NCBI GenBank assembly: GCA_033439685.1
Contig: JAUEDM010000004.1
Coordinates: 1,116,001-1,180,000 of the forward strand
Reading direction: 5' to 3'
From: Apodospora peruviana
Lineage: Eukaryota; Ascomycota; Sordariomycetes; Sordariales; Lasiosphaeriaceae
Length of the DNA stretch: 64,000 bases
The translations under genes were made by a program, and so were the position numbers. Under the pieces are notes generated by a model. The model made no database searches and was not told where the DNA came from. It was given only the letters and a program-made list of their open reading frames with translations. This document shows positions 47,433 to 59,500 of this stretch, in pieces (the stretch's first letter is position 1; the number at the start of each line of letters is the position of its first letter).

Positions 47433-48700
47433 TGTTTGCAGAGCTCTTGAGCTATTTCTTTGTGATACAACAAACGGCTGTCGGTAATGTAGTCCAGCGG
47501 AGGACTTGGCGGGAATAATTCTCGAAGAAAGCAGAAGCCGTTGTTGGGGTACCAATAGTGATGGAGGAGCAAGGAAGATGTTGGAAAACACCAGAGAGGG
47601 TATCGTGAGAGTCGACAAAGTGGACGGCGAATAAGAGTCAAGTTCATCGAATGATGCTGCTCCAAACAAAAAATGACGAAAAGAAACGAGAGATTACCTT
47701 GGTATATATATATATATACTATTCAGTGAGTGAGTGTAGACGAGGTAAGGTACCTACCAGGTAGCCATCTTCCCCTCCTCCTTTGTCAGTTTAGAGCATC
47801 CATTCCCAACCAGAGAGGCGGGTCACGTCCAATCTAAGTGACCGAATGCAGCATGTGTGGGCGCTGACAAACACCCCTTCCCCTCCGCGGCGGTCCACCT
47901 CTCACTGGAGACAATCGACTTCCTAATAAACCGCAAAGCATGACAAAGTGCTTTTGCATTGATTCATTTGCCTTACCTAACCTCCCTAATAATCCATGCT
48001 TGCCATGCAGACAAGTAATTATTTTCCCCTCTAACGGCATCAAATAGTTACTCAGCGCCATATCCAGAATGAATTAACATGAAATTTGTGTAAAAAGGCT
48101 CGGAAAAAATATCAGTTGCCTCTCGCTGTTCAAGTCCTGACAAATTGGAAATGGTGACGTATGATTAATCGCCTCTCCTCTCAACCCCGCACTATCGCAC
48201 GACGAAACCGGCCCAAACACGAGCGAAGCAAGCACAGATCGAAGGAGAGGTAAATAACTTTGGAAAGAGATCGTTGAAAGTAGAGCATCGTGAATCATCC
48301 CCTACGTGCACCTGGCTACTAGGTATGATCCGAATTAAGGTCGTACACGAATAATGATCAGGAGTGTCAGCTTAGTAGATCTATACCTTATCTACCAACA
48401 AGTAACTTGATCCTATCTATCTACCTCGGTAGCCCCTCTAGTGGTAAGTACACAGACAATAGCCGCTTCATAAATGGTAGGTACTAGTCATTTCAGCATC
48501 GTTGTGCGTACCCAGTTATTTATTCCGCTGTCTCTACAAATAAAGAGAAAAGTAAAATGAAGCCAAAGCCTCAACAGAAATACAACACTGTAGTCTATCT
48601 TCCAACACACCCCGTCCCTATTCATTGGCATCCGCATCCCGCATGCTCTTATACGCATACAGAGTCTCCCCCATCTCAGGACAGCTACCATCCTACCCCC
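47433..48700. other. Intergenic, 1.3 kb
   Basis: Upstream of the glutathione transferase and downstream of UBA1. Contains (TA)8 at 47703-47718 and GGTAAGGTACCTACCAGGTAG near 47745. A possible alternative N-terminal exon of the glutathione transferase lies at 47433-47669. Nothing else coding. Confidence 0.45.
47703..47718. repeat. (TA)8 microsatellite
   Basis: Eight exact TA units, shortly upstream of the possible long start of the glutathione transferase gene. Confidence 0.9.
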
Positions 48701-51700
48701 TTAACCAACCCTGACCTTGATATATGGCACCTCCACATCCTCACCGTCCGCATCCTCGGTCACCACCTCAAAAACAACTTCCTTCTGGTGCTCGGGGATC
48801 GGCTTCTTCGACACCGTCTCCACAAGCTGGCTTAGCTTCATGCCATACTTATCGTTCCGCTTCGCCGGTGGGAAGAAGGCCGCATACAGCAAGCTGACGC
48901 CCGAGCTCAACATGGAGATGGACAGCCCCCGTGACTCAAAGTCGTCAATCAACTCCCGGAGAGTGATATCCTCTATTTCAAACCGGTCCCAGATCTTGTC
49001 CAGCGTCACCTTGCCGTTCGGTCCCTTGTACTCGACCTTCGGACTGGCGATGGGCTCGCTGAATCCGAAGAATGGCAGCGCGAGGTTGATAAACCCGTTC
49101 TTGTACTGCTCGATGTCATCCTTGCCATCAATGATCTTGTAGAGCTCGAGGATCACGAGACCAGTGACGAGCGCAGTCGTCGTGGCGATCGCCGGGATAA
49201 TCTTGCCTGCGATAAACTTGGTTTTGTGGCGATCCGCCTGCTCGATCTTGTAGTTCTCGGCGCGCAGATTACTGGCTGCTGTGATGAAGTCGATATGGTA
49301 GTTGGTGTCGTCGTCTTTCTCAAAGTCGACAGGCGTGAGCTCGAACCCGGCCATAGACTTGGGCTCGGGTAAGGCGCTGATAAGGTTCTCAAGCTCCGTG
49401 TTATCATCGAACGCGCTACCTCCAGCATTCGGGTCCTACTCATGTTAGCTCAGCACGAAAATATATCCAGGCATGATCAATGGAGACATACAGGATCCTT
49501 ATCATCCGCCTGGATCTTGACATTGGAGTCGGGTGAGAAATCGGGAATGATCATCGAGTCTAGAGCCTGCAAGTAATCGGCCTTGCCCTTGTCCTTAACA
49601 TTGATGTTGTAATTAAAGGCGTGCAAGTTGGTGGCGGCTTCCAGGAAGGAGAAGTGTGTGGGATTCTCGGGGTCGAACTTTAGCGGATCAGGTGCCCGCT
49701 TGGGCCCAGACCAGAAAGGCGTTCCGGTTGACGATACAGCGTCCTTGGGGAAGTTATAGAGCAACTGTTGAATAGCGTTGTTGTACTGCTTTTCAAAGAG
49801 CATCCGACCCCACTGGACACAGTCCTCAAATGTAAGTGCCCGCTCGTTTCTCAGGTAGTCCACCAGCATTTCGAGCGTGGCCTTCTCGTTGCCACCTTGC
49901 TTGAGCGTCGTGTCGAGATAGTTGGGCTGAGAGAGGTAAAGATTGACCGTTTCAGCGGGCTTGACAAAAGAGGTCTCAAACAGCTCTCGCGCCCATGCGA
50001 TGGTGTGCTCAATCTTATTCGGGAAGCTTCGAAGAGTACACATGGGGAAAGATTGTTCTGGCGGGTCCTGGGAAGACGAGTAGGACTCGGTGAGCCGGGG
50101 GAGAACCACTTGCGTGTTGCCCTTTGTCCCGAGCGTGCCGCTCTCGAGCAGTGGAAGGTGGAAAAATACGCATCTCCTGTCAACGTAAGTTCGTGCCTCC
50201 ACGTTATCCAACGCATTGGTAACTCCATCCAAGCCCTTCCAGAACTCCTCATTGAAGATGTGCTCTGTCTCGGGGCTGACGCGATCCTTCAAGCACACAA
50301 TATGACCTGCAAGATCGGGGTTCATGGCCTGTACTGCCGCTGCCGCGCAGTCGCTCTTCATGTGGCCTACGTCCTTCGGGCGGAAGAGAAACTGCCTGTT
50401 TAGGTTACTCTTCTCGATCGAATCCATATCCGTCACCGTGATCTTGCCTTGAGGACCTGTTCCGAGCCCGATCATGGCCCAGTTTTTCAGCATTTCGCAT
50501 CCGATAGCACCAGCACCGACGAGAAATTGCTTGACGTTGGATATCTTGTCTTGGAACTCCTTGCCAAACACCGCAATTTGACCGTCGTACCGGGTTCCAA
50601 GAGGCTTGCACAACTCCTCGGAGCGGGCACACCCAGTTGGTAGCGACTCAAGCGAGTCAAAGTACATATACTGCTTAATGGGGTGAAATTTACCTGACAC
50701 AGCCTTGAGCACTTCCTGGGCGGTCAAACCGCCGAAGAATGCGGCCATGGGGTTCAGATCACCCGACGCCTGGTAGCTGAGTTCCTTCAGAAGCTTCTCG
50801 TTCCACTCGACCTCAATATTTTGATCCTTAGCGAACTTCTTAGCAGACTCAAAAAGCACAGTTGCATCATCCTCGTTCATCGGTCGCGGAAGGCGGCCCT
50901 GCGCTTGCACGAAAGCATGTAGCGCCTGGAACCCGAGGTGAAGCTGCTGAGGACGGTCGAATTTAGCAAAGTCGGAGATCACAAACCCGGGGTCCTTGAT
51001 CGCGTCGGAGATCTTCTTGAAGTTGAGCTCCTTGGGCATCTTGACCTGCTGGTAAAGACCTCCCCGCTTGTACTGGCCCAGACCCGATACATCACCAATC
51101 GAAAAGGTGTATGGACCCTTGACGGTAACTTTTCGAGGCTCGCAGCCGTTGAGGGCCTCCATACCCTCGACTTCCGAGAAGGTGACATAATCTCCATCTT
51201 CCAGCCCGTGCCGAGTCTCGTCGAGTGCCGAGACTAACCCCTCCTCGTCGATGCCAGCAACGATACCACTGAGTGGGCTCTCTCCCGTCGAATCGAGAAC
51301 AGTGAATTTCTCGCCAAAGTCGCAAAAGACGGAGCCAAAAAGGCCGTATGTCTCGGCGACCACGAAGAAGATATTTTTCTGATGGCAGTAGTCTCCGATA
51401 ATGATCTGGAGATCCCCGGGGGTCTTTGTGAGAACAACGACTTCGTATTTGTCGAACTGGGATAGATTCTCCCCGAGACCAGCAGTGTTGTGGATGTGGA
51501 CAGGTGTGTAGGCGTTGAGCTCAGCAACACGGGGAGCGGTGACTTGATCACGCGGCTTGCCAACGTCCTCTTCGCGGAGGAAGAACTGAGAGGAGAGATC
51601 GGCTTTAGCCACTGGCGCGGGGTCGTAGAGCGTCAGGCTCTTGACTCCAGCCAAGGCAATGTTCTTTGCGATTTCGACACCGAGACCCTTGAGACCAACG

Positions 51701-52008
51701 ATCAGGACATTGGAAGCGCCCATGCGCTTCATAGCCTCGTGGCCCAAGACATAGAGCTGCCGACTGTAGAGCGACTCGTCGATTTCGGTTGTGCCGACCA
51801 CGGACTCGTCGACCTGCATTCGGGTCACGAGGTCGACCTCGGGGAGCTTCTGGTCCTACGCAGAGATCATCAGAGGTCAGCGAGGGTTGCTTGGCAATGG
51901 TATCACTGGACATTTGTAGTTCCAGGGCTCCGCTCCAGCCGCGAGGCTGCCAGTACCACTGCAACACGGACTCGGGACATGGGAAGAGGGAGGACGGCGT
52001 ACGGTCAT
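48701..52008 (-). CDS. uba1: Ubiquitin-activating enzyme E1
   Basis: Exons 51855-49492 and 49435-48701 encode the adenylation domains (GLKGLGVEIAKNIALAGV; VGAGAIGCEMLKNWAMIGLG; TDMDSIEKSNLNRQFLFR), the catalytic-cysteine segment FPMCTLRSFPNKIEHTIAWAR (Cys about 608), and a C-terminal ubiquitin-fold domain for E2 binding. Uba1 uses ATP to form a thioester with ubiquitin and hands it to E2 enzymes; it is essential. The frame before the second exon (DQKLPEVDLVTRMQVDES) is closed by an acceptor at 51856. The only in-phase start I found is a six-base exon, ATGACC at 52008-52003, followed by a GTACGC donor and a 147-nt intron. With it the protein is about 1034 residues. The first exon is inference; an alternative start is Met at MQVDESVV. 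Confidence 0.94.
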
Positions 52009-53160
52009 GATTCTTTTGAGGGAAGAAGGCAAGTCCCCGTCTGAGATTTTACGCTTCCCCAGCTTGACGGACTTTTCAGCTGCGATATCTGGTATTGTCA
52101 GAAAGGTGGACGACGTTGGCTTTGAGGCGGACTTGTTGATGGAGGGAGGAAGTGTCAAGGTAGGCGGTTGGCGGGCTGGCGGGCAAGGTAAGTCAGCCCC
52201 GCTACGAGCTACGGTAGGTGAGCTGGTGCACTTGAGGACTCCGTACACTGTTAGAATTGCGGGGGGTGGATCTTTGATGACATATGCGATGGGAGGCGAC
52301 AAGACCGAACACCACCAGTGCACGAAAATGTAAGTTAGTCTTTTCTTTCTGGCTCGTTTGGAAACGGCTTTGGAGGATTCACGTCCGGCGGCAAGCGTGA
52401 GAGTTCCAACGGCGAGTGAGTACGGATAACAACAACGGTCCGTCTAGTAGGTTCCATCCTGAAAGCTCCCAGGTACTTCTGTGGCGGGGAACCTAAGCTG
52501 CCCAACACCCGACTGCCCGCCACCAAGGCACCCCCACCCCCTTCTCGACCTGTAAGAACAGCTGGCATTACAGTGTCAATCCTAGCTGCCGGGCCGTCGC
52601 GGCGGGTCATGTGCCTAATATGGGGTTAGGGCAGCGATAGGCAAGTCCCTGATAACCTACGGAATAGAAGGCACTTATAAATCAACATGACAATACGGAG
52701 CTGTAAGGCGTGGTTGTTTTCAAGTTATCCCGTACTCCGCAGGAAAATGATCTAATATTAAGGTATATACATAAACCTCTCCAGAATCATTTTAGTCTCA
52801 ACTTCACATCTTCATTTTCTCAAGGATGACAGCGAGAGCTGTCAGAACAGAGACTCGAGATATAAGACAAGCTTTAGAACTGATTAGATTCAGCAGAATA
52901 TACATATATACCTTAATCATTCGATTCCTCAACCGGACGCCGGAATATCATGTTGCCCAGCTAATAAAGCCATTAAAGTTCTCCGTATACACACCTGCCT
53001 ACCGGCAAGCAACTCCATTTGTAATCCATCGTTGCTTTACTATAACCGTTTGAGACCTATCGCCCTCGCTCTAATTATTACTTAAAATTCGTCGTGTGTA
53101 TCATAGATCTATCCGTCCTCTTTCGGCACCAATCCTAACCCGTCTAGCTGCCTTACCTCC
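52009..53160. other. Intergenic
   Basis: Upstream leader of UBA1 and 3' flank of the FKBP gene. The half nearer FKBP (52680-53150) is A/T-rich. A 108-codon plus-strand frame at 52007-52333 is antisense to the UBA1 leader and has no domain. No gene. Confidence 0.45.
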
Positions 53161-53558
53161 CTAGTCGCCGACAGCCTTCAAATGGACATCACTATGTATT
53201 TATCTGTCAGTTAGAATTCAAGTAGTTTGATGAATACGACTCACAATATAAGATCCGCTCTTGGGGGGATGTGGCCGTGGAAACCCCGTTCTCCATACGC
53301 ATAATCCGATGTGATATCCAGCGTAGCCTTTTCCCCAACACGCATATCCAGGACGGCTTCGTCCCACCCTTTGATAACAAACCCAACCCCAATCGTCGTG
53401 ACAAAATCCCCCCGACCAGACGAGGAGTCGAACTCAACCCCTTTATTATCCGGCTGCGCCGTATCCTTGAGCCAGCCCGTATAAGCAATCGTCACCTTCT
53501 GCCCCTTGATCGGCTTTTCCCCCGTGCCTTCGACATGTGTAGTCTTGGCAACACCCAT
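53161..53558 (-). CDS. FKBP12-type peptidyl-prolyl cis-trans isomerase
   Basis: Two exons (53558-53245, 53191-53161; 53-nt intron) give 114 residues, the size of FKBP12. The start is MGVAKTTHVEG. The active-site and FK506-binding residues of the family are visible: YTGW, EFDSS, GVGFVIKGWDEAV, and DYAYGERGF, with the final strand LIFDVHLKAVGD completed only by the splice. There is no signal peptide or membrane segment, so it is cytosolic. In fungi such proteins are the receptor for FK506 and rapamycin. A short extension in the first loop (KDTAQPDNKG) lengthens it slightly. The frame is open upstream to 53627, but the extra residues form a hydrophobic stretch outside the family pattern. That longer start would give a signal-like leader and cannot be fully excluded. 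Confidence 0.93.
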
Positions 53559-56500
53559 TGTCAACAACACGAGAACCAACCAACCCGCCGTTTGGAGGGT
53601 GCCACCACAGCAAGCTGTCCGAGGCAAAGGAAGAAGACGAATGATACAAGAGACAGAGCAACTATAATTAGTTGGGAGGAGGGAGGGTCTTGGACAACAG
53701 CCGGTGTCAGTGATAACGGTAAGTATTAGGGCGTATATGTGGATGCTGCTTACCTGGGTGGACAGGACTGGAAGGGCCGGCAGAGGAGACAGGTAGATGG
53801 GTAGGGAAGTATTTCCCGCTCCGTCGAGAAGAACAAGATGCTGGTGCAGTCCAACAGATGTTCCTTGACGTATGCCGTCTTCTCAGTGAACGGCCAGTGT
53901 GGACGGGTGGATGAGTATATCCCGTGACCGTAACTGTGTGTAGGTGTCAGGCACTAGTTCATTCTAGCCAAGTAGGAAAAGAAGGATGAACCTACCCTCC
54001 TGAAGAGGTGTGGGGGTCCAGGTCGACCAGCCGCCAGCAAGGAAAAGGAAACAAGCGGGTTGGGGTGCTTACCACGAGCAAGGATAATGTTGGGTATCCG
54101 TACTTGATAGCTTGATGGGTAGCAAAGGAAGAAGGAGGTGGTGGATATCGACTACGGCTCGGATCAATCGAGTTGGAAGAGCACGCAAGGAAGAAGAGAG
54201 GTGAGTCTCGTCGGAATTTGCTATCCGGACCAGACCAAACACTGGCGGAGCGGAAGGTATTTAAATGCCTGGCCAGAGCAAACTTTCCATAATGTATTAA
54301 TGGGCTTTCTATTATATTAATGCAGACTCATCCGTGTTCACAATCTCTCTGGGACAACTCACACTCTGTGGACACGGACAGTTCAGTTTACATCCGCGTA
54401 GGCGCCACCCTCTGCTGCCTGCGTCCTCGTTCGGCACCACCACCACTGCCATGCCAACCGTATGCACCGCGGTGATCGGCTTCCGTGGCCGAGAGCTTGA
54501 CACTCAGAGATTCCAGGTCACCATGCTTGGCATATGCCCAATCTGTAGTCCCAGCGTTGGAGGAGAGGCTTCTTCGGAGGCGGTCGGTGATTAAGCGAGT
54601 GGCCGAAAGAAGCGTGACCAGTCCCGGTTGGTCGATGCAGAGCCAGCTACCTAGATCTAACGCGGGGTTATCCGTGGGGTTTGGTGTTCGATGCGGAAGT
54701 TGTTCTATCCCTGTTGCCATTTGCTTTTCAGACCCTAGGCACATCGCCGCCGCCCACTAATAACCTCCGCAAAGTCCAAGGCTGCAAATATGCCAACATC
54801 CACCTCCTCCAATGTCACACATCGCTGATCCACCGCAGATTGCAGCTGTCTGCACGCGGGTTGCATGCACTAGTCTCGACCCTCCCACACCAAGGAACTG
54901 CGTGTTGGGTGTGCGACCTTCAAGGAGGGCATAACTGAGACAGGACAACTCATGGCGAGAAGGGTCTTCGAATGTCGACGGTCGCCCCGCGCTTGTACCC
55001 CTTGCCGACGAAGCTGAATATGGTTCATCGCCAGTCCAAAGACTAATTGAAGGACGACTCAGGAAGGAACGAGGTCTTAATCTCACACGTTTCGCCGACT
55101 CCCTGACTCTCTTCCCAGAGAGTCGTAGCCCGCCCGGACTCGGGCCAGGAGCCGAGTTGTGCCGGCTGCGTGAGCTGGATAGGAGAAGGAACGGGGAAAT
55201 CTGCCATTGCTGGAGATACTGCACTGTCTCCCAAGGAGGCAGGTGATCGTTGCGGCACTACCCGTTGCTTGATACACGTCTCCTATTATGCGGGCGTCTG
55301 CCCACTGGCGGTCATCGTCGTGCCCTTCACGATGCACGTACGGAGCAAACACGCAGCTGCTATCCGGGATCAGTAAGAGACGAGCAGCAACCCGCAGTTG
55401 CAGGGCGAAGATGGCAGACAGAAGAGTGGTTGGGCGTTGATGACTGGTGTATGCCGTGACCCAAAAGAAAAGCAACAATCTCCTGCCGCGCGAGACCGGC
55501 AAGCAAAATGCGTCTAGCTGTGCGTCGGCATCTGACTTGGCTGCCATGTCAGACCTCAGCTTCCTGATCATGCTCTTTCGCGGGAGCTAAGATCGAATGG
55601 ACAGAAGGGGAAACACCCCGACGTTGGCTGTAAGTGGTTTCGGATTGTGACTGTCCAACCATGACGTAGCTGCCCCGTTACATGATACTGCTGCCGGCTT
55701 GCCGGCTTGGTATATTTCCGGTTATGGTTTGTATAGGGCTCAAGACGTGGTCGACGAAGGGGGCAATCTGCGCGGCCTGGTTTTACACTTGAAGGAAGAC
55801 AACCAAAGAGACAGTGCCGACTGACAAGATAGCTAGCCTACAAGGAAATCGGATCCAAGCAGCCTTTCCAGCCTATCTTGGAGCGGGGGAGGAGGGAGAA
55901 GCGGATGCAGTGCGAAGTGCATCTCGGGCGATGGCAGGATTGCTGTCTCGATCTGCACCACCATCATCTGCAATGTCTATCACAACTGCAACCAGTGCTG
56001 CGTCTTATGCCAGATAGATTGTGGTGACCAGGGTTCAGCACTGGTGCAAGTCTACCCGACGATGCCGACTTGGTCGTCGGGACATTTTGCGGAGTTCTAG
56101 CTGACCGGTATCGTAGCCGTCAAAAAAGCTCGCCCACGAATATAACATCACTTATAACTTCCCTATGCTACCATTATACCCACTAAGGCATGCAGCATGC
56201 ACGCCGCGACCCTCATTCGGCCGAAAGCACGATGTCCGTTGCCACTGCTTCTCGGTCCATCAGGCCAGTGAGGCAAATGCTCTTGTCAACGTCGTGACTG
56301 TCCTGGATCTGATATTTAGGGGGGGTGGTGGTGCTATGGACATGAAGCAAATGGCGGTAAGGGTTCAAGAGAGGCCGGGACGCTCTATCGGCCGCCATTG
56401 GCCAAACTCCGGACTGGTAGCGGGATCGAGATCCGGGGGGCGAGGGGTGACCGGCAAACACGTGGAGGTCCTCAAGTGGGCAAGCTCGGAGCATGACGAA

Positions 56501-59500
56501 GCCGGCGGGCTTGGCCAGATGCTGCTGCGAGCGTGGTCGTCTGGCGATGTGGAAGACGGGACCGGCTGCTGTAGCGGAACCCGGGGTGAGCTGGCCGGCT
56601 TTCTCGTCCCCAATGAGATGTACGTAGACGGAACCTGCCCGCACTGCGCAAGGTAGGTAACTGCTGGGTCGTGGCCCGCATTGGTGTTGGATGGAGCGAT
56701 GCGAGGTACGGATGAGATGCAGGCTGTCCCTCCTCGCATTCGTCGTCACACTTGTGACAATGCAACCCGGAAGACGCCTGGGGTTCTTTTCGGGACGAGC
56801 CAATGGACCCCCGGAAGCAAGTTTGGGGCCTTTGGCCGCATAGAGAGGGTTATTCAATTGCGAACGTCAGAGTCGGTCTCGGGAGCCAATACTCGAACTT
56901 GGAACACCCATCTCATGATCAGTGCCGGTGGTCACGGCTGTAGGTGCTCTGGACGTGAGGTCAAGCGTTGGTTTCGGTCCGTCGCGTCGACAACTCGACT
57001 CGGAACAGGGCAGAAGGGGCGGGCGCCGCAAACAATGAGGTACCGCTCGGCAACGGACAGCCAGCGCCGGCTTTCGAAGCCGAATCCGCGATTGGATACC
57101 TACCTTGGTCAGGTAGGGCGTCCATCATGTCTGGGCCAGACCATCTGAATGGAAGCCTCATAAACCGAGATGCATGTCTGATACTGTGGCTCTGGACCTG
57201 TCCGATGAAGAAGAGCGATAGCACGTGACTGCCTGAGCAGCCCCCAATTGACGTTGACAATCAAGAGTACGGAATATAGCTGATTCAGTCAATATCTCGA
57301 GCCGGTTGCTGCCATTAAATGTATGGAAGAATATGACAGGTCACGGTAGAATCGATAGGGTATGCGGGTAGGTAATAGTGTATTCGCGTTGTCTGGTTCT
57401 CTCCAGTTTCTGGTCACTGGAGGAAGCCAACATGATCTCGGCACGTGCTGAATAATAGCTGAAGGTAGCGAGTGGTTTATGTAATCACGAATCATCACGG
57501 CAAGAGCAACCACTGCTTCAAAGCGGTCCTTCATTGACTGAATACCTGGTACCTTACGGAATACGAATACCCGCCCTTCGTTTTAATCAACTTGACAACC
57601 TTGAACCTACGGATTACACAAAAAATCCATCTCCATTGTCGGTGGTGCGACCTGGCAACACTGATGAAATACTCTTGAAGAACGGATCCCTTTTGCCAAC
57701 ATTATGATGACTGTGCCACAAAGGATCACATTAATCCAAGGCGTTCGCAACTGTTCCGTTCAGGTGACCGACCTGAAGTCGGCGTTGGGTTCGGTCATTT
57801 GGCATTCCAACCATTCTTGGGCCGCTCGCTTCCAGTTGACGGTCATGTCGATGATTGGGATGGCTGAAACGAAACTGAAGCACCGGCCTTCTGGTTCATC
57901 ATTCTCGCCTCGTCTTTCTCTTCTCTCTGTCTTGGCGTATGACGGGTAGGTAAGGTAGGTACTAGGTGTTCCTTTCCGCAAGAGGTCACGTTGAATGGCC
58001 CACCCAACATAGTTGAGGCCAGGTTAGGTCCCGTCTTTGAAGAAGTGTATTGCTCCGTCCAGGCCGTCGTAAGTCTGGCCTGAATAATCTGGACCAATGA
58101 GCAATCCGACCCGCTCACCTACTCAGCCTACGCAGTCGTCCCGCTGTGCGATCAGAAGGGGAGCAGTTCGGCTCATCTCACCTCATCAAAACTGTCCATT
58201 TGTCGCCAACGTCTCCCAAAGAGAACAGCGCCCGCCACAGCACCACATCGCGTTATTATTATTCGGTGTGTCGTGGGCGGTGGATCTCACAGAGCTTCAG
58301 TCTGCCAGGAACACGTTAACAAGTCTTGGCCTTGGGTTACACTGAAAGAGGAGGGCCCCGTATTGCCCTTTCCCAGATTGGCTGCGATGAGCGTTCATGG
58401 CGGTTCCTGAACATCACGAACTGTAATTCGACGGCGAAGTCAGGGACCTGCGAGTTCAGCTACGCTACCAGTTCTATCAGGTCATCCTTTTGCGGCCTTG
58501 TCGAATCTCGGCAGCTGCTCGCAAGCCGTAACTCAGCGGCAAGCACACATCTTGGAGATGGACGCAATCATATCGACTGGCCTGGCGCTGGGCAGGATGC
58601 GGCCAGGAAAGCGACCGAAATGACGCTGCTCAGTGCCAGAGCCTCAGAACTTTGTAGTACATCCATGTGGATGAAAAACATTATCTACGAAAAAAGGATC
58701 TTGCATACATCCCATTCTCGGTCACCGCAGTGAATAGGATTTTACGACGCAGAAGGAAGGCTTCAACATTCCACACAGACTGTGAGAGACCCCAATCCTA
58801 CGTCACTTTATGCTTCAAATGGCAAACTTCCCCTGGAAAAGGGATGCCTTCGTCCAAAGTTGTTTCGGGATCTGCAGCGCTTTCTCCGCGGCGACGTCCG
58901 ACTCGCATCCCGCTCGCACACAATTGACTTTCCTCTACGAACGGTCCGTACACCACTACAACTGGCACAACATCAGATGGCAGCAAGCCGGCGCAGCTGA
59001 ACATCAACACGAGCTCAGGGGGGCGATTGACACCTTAACTCGAGTTATCGCGTTTCACATTTTCCCAAAGACGAGAACTACTACTCCGTATCTATACAAC
59101 ATTCAGTCCAAAAACGAGGCTGAACCCATTATCGACTGCCGGTCTGTTTAACCCCGCCTCCGCATCAAATTCAATATCTGCCTGTGGCTCTGTGTGGCCA
59201 ATTTTCTTGACACAAAGCTGGATTGGCAGCATTGAATATCGATGCTTTAATCAATTATTAATTAATTCATACTCGGGTGATCAGAGAAGAATTCAGTCCA
59301 GATCAACCGAAAAGCGGGAAGCGGGCGCCCACGGTGCTTCACGTGGTGTGCATTTTTCGGTGTCATGGCCCATTTGCTCTCTTCATTTTATGAAATGGAG
59401 AAAGGTGGTATCGCGCTGGGTGCAATTCTTAGGGGAGGCTGGCTGTACGCAAACGAGCGGCGGCGAGTTCGTGACTTCGCTTCACTGGCGACATCCATTC

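Noticed and set aside
54388..54744. 118-codon minus-strand frame (MCLGSEKQMATGIEQ...)
   Set aside because: A few helix-like segments, but no motif, promoter or exon context.
56213..56857. 214-codon minus-strand frame in the gene-poor region
   Set aside because: No recognisable family and poor composition; kept only as a note in the intergenic entry.
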